Part shown: in pieces, positions 57,140 to 64,000 of the stretch
Position numbering within the stretch: the stretch's first letter is position 1
Layout of the letters: each line of letters starts with the position of its first letter
Made by a program: the position numbers and the translations under genes
Origin: Planctomycetota bacterium
GTDB lineage: Bacteria; Planctomycetota; UBA8742; UBA2392
Length of the DNA stretch: 64,000 nucleotides
Assembly (NCBI GenBank): GCA_016712285.1
Contig: JADJRK010000001.1
Span: 1,426,001 to 1,490,000 of the forward strand
Reading direction: 5' to 3'
Notes under the pieces: generated by a model
Database searches by the model: none
What the model was told of the DNA's origin: nothing
Seen by the model: only the letters and a program-made list of their open reading frames with translations

Positions 57140-58894
57140 TCATGGCATCTTGGCCGCGTGTGTTGCATTCACCGAACGGGGGTGCGCGGCTGTCACTTTT
57201 AGCTCGGTGCCCGGTTTTGCACGAACGATCAGTTCTGCGTACTGCGCGCCCTCACTGCGGATGCGCGCGATGCGCAGCGGGCCGGGGCGGCCACGCTGTA
57301 CTGCCGCGTTGGCGTACATTTCGTCGCACAGGGCGCTGCTGACAAGTTCGGCACCCTGCACGCTCACCAGCACGGGGTCGTCGTACTTGCGCTCGACAGC
57401 TTTGACACTGTCGGTCGGGAACGCGCCATGGTTCCGCACGCACAAGCGCACGCGGTACAAACCGCCGCCCTGGTTCTGTACGACCACGCTGTCGATCGCA
57501 AGCTCGGCAAAGCTCTCGGCATGACGCAACGTAAACAGCGCGTTGCGCCAACCCTCTTCGATGAACAGTTGCGCGGGCGGCATGCGGGTCGCGAACTGGT
57601 CCCAGCCACCAATCTCGATCTCCCCGAGTTGCGGGTGTGAATACGGCTTCCAGTCGATGTAGCTGCGGCCGCTGCCGAATTCTTCGTGCCAGTCGCGCTG
57701 GTCTTCGCCGCTGGTGCCGGGGTTGCCGTCCACCTCGTGGCCGGTGCTGCCCCATAGCTCGTTCGTGAACACAAAGCGCCCCAGGCCGAGATAGCCAAAG
57801 TCAATCTGCGTGCCGAACGCCTGGTACAGCCCGTCGTGCGTTTGCAGATAGCGATAGCCGGGGATAATGCGCTCGCCGCGTTTGCCAAGCCGGTCGTACA
57901 CCTGCACGTCTTCGCGCGGGGCGACGCCGGAGTCGGGGCTGCTACCGGGCGGGCGCAGAATCATGCGCGCTGCGTTGTGATAGAACTGCATGCCCGCAAT
58001 GTTTGGGCGCGACAATATGAAGTCAACGCACGCGCGCACCTCGGGCTCGCTGCACGGATAGTCGCCGGCGCCGAACTGCCGATAGCGCGGGCGCCACTCA
58101 CTGGGAAAGTTGCGGTTGAGGTCAACGCCGCCCAAGCCGTCTTCATTGATGCGCCCGTCGCCATCGTTGTCGGTGCCCTCGCTGCCCCAGACACGATACT
58201 CGCCCGGCTGCCCGGGCTTGCGGCGAGTCATGATGCGCTTGTCGCGGTCGAGCACCCAGTCGCCGTTGGGGTCGCGCTGGCGCATCTGGGTGATGCGGCC
58301 GTCGCCGTTCAGGTCTTCCGGTGAGTCTTCATCGAATTGCCCGTCGCGGTCATCGTCGAAGGGGCGAAGGTTGCCGCGCAGGCTGTGGGGATTGTTCGGC
58401 GTGGAGAACCACAGGTGCCGGCTGTCGGGGTTGACCACCGGCACGAAATAGAAAGCACGCGTGTCGACCAGCCGAGTGACCCACTCTTCGTGGCCATAGT
58501 TCTTCAACAGGTACCAGATCGTGAGAAAGATGATCTCGGTGCCCTGGGTTTCGTTGCCGTGGATGTTGCTGTCGATGTACATGGCCGGCTTTACGCCATC
58601 AGGGCCGGTCTTGGCATTGTTGAACGTGATGCAGTACAGCGGGCGATTGCCGAAGCTGCGGCCGATCTCGCGCACGGACACCAGCTCAGGGAAGCGCTTG
58701 GCCAGCAACACGGCGGTTTCATCGCACTCGGTCAGCGGCCAGTAGTGCGTGAAATCAAGCCGCGTTTCATCAATGCGCTGGTTCCAGCCGGGGAACGGGT
58801 CGTGCTTGCGCACCGGCGCATCCTGCGCGGGCGTCGCGAAGCCCAGGGCCAGCAGCGCTGTCAGGCAGGCAATGGTGCGTGTCAGGGCGCGCAT
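57140..58894 (-). CDS. Secreted M14-family zinc carboxypeptidase
   Basis: 584 residues from the ATG at 58894, where AGAGGAA and a signal peptide (1-23) are found; the stop of the upstream gene ends 1 base before it. The zinc site is intact: H112 and E115 in IHGNETQG (HxxE), with the third ligand His in GMQFYHNAARM, and the general base Glu in FVFTNELWG. An insertion after about residue 155 holds Asp-rich loops (FDDDRDGQFDEDSPEDLNGDGRITQM and TDNDGDGRINEDG), of the EF-hand/dockerin type, which likely bind calcium. The C-terminal 120 residues form an Ig-like domain. It should trim peptides, perhaps wall peptides or extracellular protein, outside the cytoplasm. Its upstream neighbour is a related protein without the zinc ligands. 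Confidence 0.9.
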   Translation of the reverse strand: MRALTRTIACLTALLALGFATPAQDAPVRKHDPFPGWNQRIDETRLDFTHYWPLTECDETAVLLAKRFPELVSVREIGRSFGNRPLYCITFNNAKTGPDGVKPAMYIDSNIHGNETQGTEIIFLTIWYLLKNYGHEEWVTRLVDTRAFYFVPVVNPDSRHLWFSTPNNPHSLRGNLRPFDDDRDGQFDEDSPEDLNGDGRITQMRQRDPNGDWVLDRDKRIMTRRKPGQPGEYRVWGSEGTDNDGDGRINEDGLGGVDLNRNFPSEWRPRYRQFGAGDYPCSEPEVRACVDFILSRPNIAGMQFYHNAARMILRPPGSSPDSGVAPREDVQVYDRLGKRGERIIPGYRYLQTHDGLYQAFGTQIDFGYLGLGRFVFTNELWGSTGHEVDGNPGTSGEDQRDWHEEFGSGRSYIDWKPYSHPQLGEIEIGGWDQFATRMPPAQLFIEEGWRNALFTLRHAESFAELAIDSVVVQNQGGGLYRVRLCVRNHGAFPTDSVKAVERKYDDPVLVSVQGAELVSSALCDEMYANAAVQRGRPGPLRIARIRSEGAQYAELIVRAKPGTELKVTAAHPRSVNATHAAKMP

Positions 58895-58895
58895 G

Positions 58896-60557
58896 CTATT
58901 CCTCTTCGGTCTGGAGCTTCTTGCAGTCCTTGATCGCGATCTTTTCTGTGACGTTGCCAGTGCGCGCCGCCTCAAGCGTGAACGTCAGGTTCATTGCCGG
59001 GTCGCCGCAGCGGATCACCCACTCGAAAGTCGCGGTTGCACCGCCCTCAACGTTCTCGTGAGACTGGCGGCGCGTGCCGCTGATCAGCTCAATCGCCTTG
59101 CTTTCTTCCAGCTTGACGAACAGCGGCAGCCCGATGCGATTCTGGGTTGCGAACGCGCTGCGATAATCGAGCGTGCCCGGGTTGTGCAGTGTCGCGCGCA
59201 CGCGATAGACGCCGCCGCCCCTGTCTTCGACTTCGACTTTGCTGATTCTGGCGCGCGGCGCGGCCTTGAGTGCCGCAGTCACCAGCTCGCTGAGCGCCTT
59301 GACGCCGGCGGTAACGTCGTCGGGATTGGCGTCGCAGCGCGCTGCAATTTCCCAGCCGCCGATCTCAACGTCTTCGAGTTGCGGGTGCTTGAAGGCCTTC
59401 CACTCACGAAAGCGCTCAGGCGTATAGGCCAGCCACGCCAGGTCGGCATCCATGGTCGCCGCGCGGGCACCGCGGCCGGGGCGACCCGGCGTTTCGTCGC
59501 CCATCTCGGGTGAGTCTTCTTCGCCGTCTTCGTCCTTGTCTTTCTCCTTCTCGTCGGGATTCTTTGGCGGCGCCGGAATCTCGGCCAGATAGACGTTTGC
59601 GGTCAGCACCCCGGCGCACTCGTACAGCCAGTCCAGCACGTTGCCCGCGCCCTCGGGTGCGCCGGCGACTGCGCTGCGATGTTCGCCGAATGATTTCGCG
59701 AGCACGGCTGCAAGCTCAGCGTCGCGCTTGTACGGATTTTCACCACCGCGCACCGGCGGCCCTTTTGCAAACTCGACACGGCCGCCGACGCTGCGCACCT
59801 GGAAGGCCGCGTAGATTCGCGGGTTAGCAAGAATGAACTCAGCCAACGCGCGCGTCTGCGGCAACTGCATCGAGAAGCGGTTTGCGCCATCCTGGGTATC
59901 GCTCCAGCGGATCGGCCAGTCGTTGCTTAGCGTGATCGTGCCCGGCGGGTCTTCGTTGATGCGCCCGTCGGCGTCATCGTCGACGCCCTCCCAGTACAGG
60001 TCGTACTCGCCGACTTCGCCGGCCTCAGCGCGCACCAGCAGGCGCGGGTCTTTCTTGTGCGGCAGGTACTTTCCGCCCGCGCGCTTTACTCGCATCTGAG
60101 AAATCACCCCGTCGCCGTTGATGTCGCGGGGTCCGTCTTCATCGTTGGCGCCGTCGCGGTCGTCGTCAAAGGGCAGCGCGGTGCCGGGCACCGCAAGTGC
60201 GGGCCGGGCGAACAGCGCCTGTCGCCCGCGCGGGTTGGGCACGGGTATGATGATCAACTCTGCTTCACTAAGCAGCTTTCGGCTTTCGGCGTCAGCCATC
60301 AGGGCACGCGCAAGCTCCAGGCAGGCAACCGCGGGCGAAGCCTCGTCACCGCGCAGACTACCCAGAACCAGCACTGCCGGTCGCTGATCGTTGCCGATGG
60401 ACAGGACGTACTGTCCCAACTCGCCACCGGGGAGGTCGACCATGCGGACCACTTCGGGATTGTCGGCAGCAAGCTTCGTGGATGCAGCCCGGATATCCGC
60501 GTTTGGCTGCGCGCACAGCGGCGCGCAAAGTACGAGCAGACACAGCAGACGCGTCAT
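58896..60557 (-). CDS. M14-like pseudoenzyme, paralogue of the carboxypeptidase
   Basis: 553 residues from the ATG at 60557, after GGGGGA, with a signal peptide (1-16). The order of parts is the same as in the carboxypeptidase at 57140: M14-type core, Asp-rich calcium-type loops (FDDDRDGANDEDGPRDINGDGVISQM, DDDADGRINED), more core, and a C-terminal Ig-like domain. But the zinc motif reads LRGDE, so the His of HxxE is R69, and the second His site reads AAFQVRSVGG with Arg in place of His. E72 and a YLAEI glutamate remain. Loss of two ligands makes zinc catalysis unlikely. A Lys/Glu/Asp-rich insertion lies near 335-355. It is probably a binding partner or regulator of its coupled neighbour. Confidence 0.82.
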   Translation of the reverse strand: MTRLLCLLVLCAPLCAQPNADIRAASTKLAADNPEVVRMVDLPGGELGQYVLSIGNDQRPAVLVLGSLRGDEASPAVACLELARALMADAESRKLLSEAELIIIPVPNPRGRQALFARPALAVPGTALPFDDDRDGANDEDGPRDINGDGVISQMRVKRAGGKYLPHKKDPRLLVRAEAGEVGEYDLYWEGVDDDADGRINEDPPGTITLSNDWPIRWSDTQDGANRFSMQLPQTRALAEFILANPRIYAAFQVRSVGGRVEFAKGPPVRGGENPYKRDAELAAVLAKSFGEHRSAVAGAPEGAGNVLDWLYECAGVLTANVYLAEIPAPPKNPDEKEKDKDEDGEEDSPEMGDETPGRPGRGARAATMDADLAWLAYTPERFREWKAFKHPQLEDVEIGGWEIAARCDANPDDVTAGVKALSELVTAALKAAPRARISKVEVEDRGGGVYRVRATLHNPGTLDYRSAFATQNRIGLPLFVKLEESKAIELISGTRRQSHENVEGGATATFEWVIRCGDPAMNLTFTLEAARTGNVTEKIAIKDCKKLQTEEE

Positions 60558-60601
60558 GGTTTCCCCCGCCACGTTCTACAATGCAGCCGCTGGTGCGTCC
60601 G

Positions 60602-61120
60602 CTACTCTTCAGGCCAGAATTGGGCGCCGGTGTCGTTCGGCGGCGGGAAGTCAGCAAGCAAGGCCTGCTTCACCTGGGGCGGGTGTATCTCTGCATCGGC
60701 CAACTCATCCTGCTTCATCCACACGAGGCCGGTCACGCCTGCGGCGTTGCGGTCGGGTGTGAATTCCCCGAGTTCGACCGGCTCGCGGCCCGCGTCTGCG
60801 CCAGTCACTTCGCACAGGAACAGGCCCGCGACCACATGATGCCCGCCCGGCATGCCCTTGGTCCGCCGCTTGTGCCGCGCTGCAATAAACTCGCGCACGA
60901 ACAGCAGCCGCGTCGCGCGCACGCTCACGCCCGTCTCTTCCAGCACTTCACGTTCACAGGCGGCTTGCATGGTTTCGCCGTGGCGCACGCCGCCGCCCGG
61001 CAGAAAGTAGAACGTTCGCCCCGGTTCTTGCCCGCGCAGCAGCAGCACATGGCCGCGATGCAGCACGATAGCGCGCGCGCCAACCTGCGGCCTTGGCCTG
61101 GTGTCCGGCCCGTCAGTCAT
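60602..61120 (-). CDS. Nudix hydrolase
   Basis: 172 residues. The Nudix box is complete: GGGVRHGETMQAACEREVLEETGV matches Gx5Ex7REUxEExGU exactly. The layout (ARAIVLHRGHVLLLRGQEPGRTFYFLPGGG before it, FVREFIAARHKRRTKGMPGGHHVVAGLFLCEV after it) resembles the MutT/ADP-ribose type with an extra basic loop. Substrate not known. The upstream lipoprotein gene overlaps its start by 8 bases, so the two are translated together. Confidence 0.92.
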   Translation of the reverse strand: MTDGPDTRPRPQVGARAIVLHRGHVLLLRGQEPGRTFYFLPGGGVRHGETMQAACEREVLEETGVSVRATRLLFVREFIAARHKRRTKGMPGGHHVVAGLFLCEVTGADAGREPVELGEFTPDRNAAGVTGLVWMKQDELADAEIHPPQVKQALLADFPPPNDTGAQFWPEE

Positions 61121-61610
61121 CGCTGCCCCGCATCAGTTCGCGCAGCCGCGCATCCAATCCGCGAATCGCCTGTTCCACGGCTGTAGGAATGCGATCATGG
61201 ACCCACGTGCTACCAGAGTAACCGGTGACTTTGAACCGCCACGTCGGGTTATCGCCTGCCTTTGAGAGCGTCACTTCAAGATGACACTCCGCCTCTTCAC
61301 CCCATGCGCCGCCTGGCATGATTGGCAGCAGCGTCACGTCCAGCGTCCACCGAGGCGTGTCCGGCGCGCTGCCGTCGCCACTGAACGCATAGACAATCCG
61401 CGACTGGATGTTCACCGCGTGGCTGCGGTCATCGTGCTCCTGCGCAATGACCCGTACTTGCAGCGGTGTATTGGCCGGCAACAAAAGCCCCGGCGGATCG
61501 ACTTCCGAAACCCGGTAGCTCTGGGTCGCACAGCCGACGCAGGCCAAGACCATCACGAAAGGCAGCATGCGTATGCCGCTGCGTGCCCGCGCGAACAGGT
61601 CGTGCAACAT
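61113..61610 (-). CDS. Lipoprotein of unknown family
   Basis: About 165 residues if it starts at 61610; in-frame starts at 61670 and 61568 are also possible and none has a clear ribosome-binding site. A basic N-terminus and hydrophobic core end MVLACVGC, a lipobox. The mature domain is beta-rich (LQVRVIAQEHDDRSHAVNIQSRIVYAFSG, WTLDVTLLPIMPGG, AECHLEVTLSKAG, WRFKVTGYSGSTWV), with a C-terminal helix. It resembles small envelope-assembly lipoproteins but I cannot assign it. It overlaps the Nudix gene and follows the esterase gene closely. Confidence 0.65.
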   Translation of the reverse strand: MLHDLFARARSGIRMLPFVMVLACVGCATQSYRVSEVDPPGLLLPANTPLQVRVIAQEHDDRSHAVNIQSRIVYAFSGDGSAPDTPRWTLDVTLLPIMPGGAWGEEAECHLEVTLSKAGDNPTWRFKVTGYSGSTWVHDRIPTAVEQAIRGLDARLRELMRGSDD

Positions 61611-61644
61611 TGGCAAGGCCCCCGTCATCGACGGCATCATAGCG

Positions 61645-62508
61645 TCACGGTGAACTGGTCGCCTGATCATTCAACCAGTCCATCAGCCGCTGGTCCTCAA
61701 CGGTTCCGTGCCCCACGCCCGGCTGCACCAGCCACTCATGCTCAATGCCCGCGCGTTCAAACGTCTCGTGCAGCATCCGGTTGTGCGGGAACAGGCCAAG
61801 GGTGTCGTTGTCGCCGCATGTCAGCAGCAGCGAAAACGGCGGCTTGAAGCCACTGCGGGCCAGGCTGAACGGGTCGTGTGCGCGATACGTCTTCTCGTGG
61901 CGAAAAGCGTCGCCTACGTTTTCACGCCAGCGCCTGGTGAATCGACCGCCGTATTTTTCGTCAAACGCTGCTTGTTCGGCTTCGCTGTCCCAGGGCGACG
62001 TGTCGTAGACAAAGGGGCTGGCTGCGACGACGGCATCAAACAGTTCCGGGTTGCGCATGCTGACCATCAACGCGCTGAGGCCCCCCATGCTGTGGCCGAA
62101 CGCAACGGTCTTGCCGTTCACGCGATACTTCTTGCGCACGTCGGGCAGCACCTGGTCCACCAGCATACGCTCGTAACTTTTCATCACGGGATCAAAGAGA
62201 CCCGCGCTGGGGCTTACCACGATAAAGGGCTGCAGCTCGCCCTTCTTGACGCGGCCGGCAACGATTTCACCGATGCGCCCTTCGCGGCCCCACCCCCACT
62301 TGGTTTCGCCGCCACCGTGAAACCACACCAGCAGCGGATAAGTACGCGTAGTTTCCTTTTCATACCCGTCCGGCAGCCAGACGCGATATTCCATCTCGCG
62401 CCAGTCGTCCACGGCGCGGCCGCCTTCGCTGGTCATCTGTTCACTGACGGGGGCGCGACAGCCGGCCAGCATCAACAGCAGAATCGGAATCAGCAGTAGT
62501 CGTTTCAC
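61645..62508 (-). CDS. Alpha/beta-hydrolase esterase, lipoprotein
   Basis: 287 residues, ATG at 62508. The signal ends LLMLAGC with C17 lipidated. The fold is the esterase-D/PHB-depolymerase type: PLLVWFHGGGETKW (oxyanion hole), the nucleophile elbow GHSMGG with S140, an acid in LLLTCGDNDTLG (D233 or D235), and H267 in GVGHGT. Such esterases act on acyl sugars, feruloyl groups or small esters. Anchored on the outside of the membrane, it might help polysaccharide use together with the GH44 enzyme. Divergent from the epimerase gene with only 63 bases between, a shared promoter region. Confidence 0.88.
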   Translation of the reverse strand: MKRLLLIPILLLMLAGCRAPVSEQMTSEGGRAVDDWREMEYRVWLPDGYEKETTRTYPLLVWFHGGGETKWGWGREGRIGEIVAGRVKKGELQPFIVVSPSAGLFDPVMKSYERMLVDQVLPDVRKKYRVNGKTVAFGHSMGGLSALMVSMRNPELFDAVVAASPFVYDTSPWDSEAEQAAFDEKYGGRFTRRWRENVGDAFRHEKTYRAHDPFSLARSGFKPPFSLLLTCGDNDTLGLFPHNRMLHETFERAGIEHEWLVQPGVGHGTVEDQRLMDWLNDQATSSP

Positions 62509-62571
62509 GTTACGTCCTTGGGCTGGATGTTTTCGATGCTAAACAAACAACCTGCGAAAGCGGAGTGTTCC

Positions 62572-63438
62572 ATGCATGTTCTTGTGACCGGCGGTACGGG
62601 ATTCATCGGCAGCCGCCTGGTGCCGAACCTGCTGGCGGCTGGGCATGAAGTCACAGTGCTGTCGCGTTCTACGGCCAGCGTGGCGCGCGCATTTGGCGAC
62701 AAGGTCAAGGCCTGCACTCTGAAGACGCCGCCCGAAGCCTTCGACGGCGTGATCAACCTGGCCGGCGCCTCGATTGACAAGCGCTGGACGAATGCCCGCA
62801 AGCGCGAGATCAGGCAAAGCCGAGTCGAGTTCACTCAACGCATACGCCAGGCCGCCGAAGAGCGCGGCGCGAAAGTGCTGGTCAGCGGCAGCGCGATCGG
62901 CTGGTACCCCGATGGCGGCGACGAGGAATTGACCGAAGACATGCCGGCTGCGGACAACTTTCTGGCAAAGCTGAGTGTTGACTGGGAGGCCGCAGCGCAA
63001 AGCGAAACATTGCGCGTGGCAATCGTGCGGACGGGCCTGGTGCAGCACGCCAGCGGCGGCATGCTCAAGCAGATGCTGCTGCCGTTCAAGCTGGGGCTGG
63101 GCGGCCGCATCAGCCACGGGCGCTTCTGGTGGGCGTGGATCTCGCTGGAAGACATTGCGGGGATTTTCCAGTGGGCGCTCGAGAGTGAGGTTCAAGGCGT
63201 GGTGAATGGCACCGCGCCGGACCCGGTGCGCAACCGGGAATTCACGAAAGCGCTGGGCCGCGCCCTGCACCGTCCCACGGTCTTTCCGCTGCCGAAGTTC
63301 GCGCTGCGCATCGTGATGGGCGAAATGGCCCCCTACGTGTGGATGAGCCAGCGGGTCGTCCCCAAGCGCACGCTTGAGCTGGGGTACAAGTTCAAACACC
63401 CCGAGCTGGATCAGGCGCTGAACGCGGCGCTGGAATAG
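62572..63438 (+). CDS. TIGR01777-family sugar epimerase-like oxidoreductase
   Basis: 288 residues from the ATG at 62572, with GGAG upstream; the frame is open 18 codons earlier. The NAD(P)-binding motif is LVTGGTGFIGSRLV (4-17). NLAGASIDKRWTNARKREIRQSRV is the signature of the TIGR01777 (YfcH/SulA-type) short-chain dehydrogenases, and VLVSGSAIGWYPDGGDEELTED and FWWAWISLEDIAGIFQWAL follow as expected, with a DUF1731-type end (GMAPYVWM-like, QRVVPKRTLELGYKFKHPELDQAL). Members are found in most bacteria, but the reaction is not settled; a role in cell division or wall synthesis has been suggested. It is followed by tRNA-Leu. Confidence 0.92.
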   Translation: MHVLVTGGTGFIGSRLVPNLLAAGHEVTVLSRSTASVARAFGDKVKACTLKTPPEAFDGVINLAGASIDKRWTNARKREIRQSRVEFTQRIRQAAEERGAKVLVSGSAIGWYPDGGDEELTEDMPAADNFLAKLSVDWEAAAQSETLRVAIVRTGLVQHASGGMLKQMLLPFKLGLGGRISHGRFWWAWISLEDIAGIFQWALESEVQGVVNGTAPDPVRNREFTKALGRALHRPTVFPLPKFALRIVMGEMAPYVWMSQRVVPKRTLELGYKFKHPELDQALNAALE

Positions 63439-63472
63439 CGGCACCAACGAGGTATCTTGACACGTAAAGAGT

Positions 63473-63560
63473 GGCCGCGTGGCGGAATGGCAGACGCTGG
63501 GGACTTAAAATCCCCTGAAGGGCAACCTTCGTGTGGGTTCGACCCCCACCGCGGCCACCA
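63473..63560 (+). tRNA. tRNA-Leu (UAA anticodon)
   Basis: 88-base class II tRNA. Acceptor stem GGCCGCG / CGCGGCC, discriminator A, encoded CCA. The anticodon arm GGGGA-CTTAAAA-TCCCC gives anticodon TAA. A variable arm (GAAGGGCAACCTTC-like) and a T arm with GGTTCGACCCC are present. Confidence 0.96.
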
Positions 63561-63566
63561 GCAGAA

Positions 63567-64000
63567 TCACCAGTTGCCCCAACCGTTGATTCGCCCCCAC
63601 TGCGCCACTACCTCGCTGCCGCCTTCCACCACATAGAAGCCCGGGTGCGCCGCCGCTGTCATGCAGATGTGGTTGGGCAGGATGCGCAGGCGCGTCCCGA
63701 CTTTCAACTTCTCGAACGGCAGCGGGTCTGCGGCCGTGATCTGCCCGTGTTCCTGGCTGGCAGCGAACACCCACGCATCAACCGGCTTGGTCACCGAGCC
63801 TGTGCGCGTGCCCTCTACATGCACGATGCGGCGCAGCGGTTTGCCGTCGATATCCAGCACCAGCCCATACCCGATCTGGTCGCCGTGGCGTTGCGCGCCG
63901 GCGTCTTTGCTCAGCGCGAGCCCGCCCGCATCCACGATCAGCTTGTTCTGGTCTGGATAGACGCCGATCACGCTGCACAGCACCGTCGCTGCCACACGCG
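63567..64000 (-). CDS. D-threonine aldolase / D-serine dehydratase-like protein, N-terminus beyond the window
   Basis: 144 codons, cut by the right edge; a GTG at 63995 is internal, not a start. The visible part is the C-terminal domain of the alanine-racemase-fold PLP enzymes with a D-ser_dehydrat domain. LRILPNHICMTAAAHPGFYVVEGG carries the His and Cys that bind the divalent metal in D-serine dehydratase and D-threonine aldolase, and the ending EVVAQWGRINGWGNW is typical. Such enzymes cleave D-threonine to glycine and acetaldehyde or deaminate D-serine. Which of the two it does cannot be told without the N-terminal half. Tail to tail with tRNA-Leu. Confidence 0.85.
   Translation of the reverse strand, partial: RVAATVLCSVIGVYPDQNKLIVDAGGLALSKDAGAQRHGDQIGYGLVLDIDGKPLRRIVHVEGTRTGSVTKPVDAWVFAASQEHGQITAADPLPFEKLKVGTRLRILPNHICMTAAAHPGFYVVEGGSEVVAQWGRINGWGNW

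Overview
The window is 64 kb of GC-rich bacterial chromosome, densely coded on both strands. It has two tRNA genes, no rRNA, no CRISPR array, and no transposase or phage gene that I can recognise. The gene content suggests a member of the Planctomycetota or a close relative. The reasons are the many secreted proteins and lipoproteins of unknown family, membrane-anchored proteins with prenyltransferase/squalene-oxidase-type repeats, a HEAT plus vWA protein, repeated use of EF-hand calcium sites outside the cytoplasm, and a BshC-type bacillithiol enzyme. This placement is an inference from gene content, not from a marker gene.

Layout. Positions 1-5625 (mostly minus strand) carry envelope proteins (one truncated by the window edge, a vWA/HEAT protein, a frameshifted CAP-domain protein), a methyltransferase and a dolichyl-phosphate-glucose-type glycosyltransferase. 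Positions 5858-13644 (plus strand) carry bshC, a membrane-anchored squalene-oxidase-like protein, an AI-2E family transporter with an inserted EF-hand pair, a Nudix hydrolase and two tandem LysM/L,D-transpeptidases. Positions 15891-23670 (minus strand) are one tightly overlapped operon for an Mrp/Mbh-type cation/proton antiporter in the order E-F-G-A'-B-C-D-D-x-D. Positions 23753-31400 hold a second squalene-oxidase-like protein, small hypotheticals, a Ser/Arg-rich TPR protein, a six-EF-hand secreted protein and a DinG-type helicase. Positions 31790-38529 (plus strand) hold a type I glutamine synthetase, a lipoprotein, and a translationally coupled set: C39-like peptidase, RLAN/RimK-type ATP-grasp ligase, GCS2-type carboxylate-amine ligase and N-formylglutamate amidohydrolase. 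This set is predicted to make and trim a small amino-acid conjugate. Positions 38635-48556 carry two very large secreted proteins, a B12-binding radical SAM enzyme and a long surface protein.

The right side (48557-64000) holds tRNA-Ser with a duplicated 3' fragment, a leucine-rich-repeat protein flanked by 16-bp direct repeats, and an ECF sigma factor / FecR-like regulator operon whose last gene has an in-frame TGA in a thioredoxin-like Cys-Thr-TGA motif. A hairpin that fits the bacterial SECIS model follows the TGA, so this is a strong selenoprotein candidate. Further right are a GH44 glycosidase, a pair of M14 carboxypeptidase paralogues (one with its zinc ligands lost), a Nudix hydrolase, an esterase lipoprotein, an epimerase, tRNA-Leu and a cut-off D-threonine-aldolase-type enzyme.

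The intergenic DNA is unusual in two ways. There are 97-bp repeats that fold on paper into a perfect four-arm cloverleaf, with degenerate relatives built of GGA/TCC-triloop hairpins. There are also stretches of unrelated sequence kept strictly in phase with a 7-bp period, like the short tandemly repeated heptamers known from cyanobacteria.
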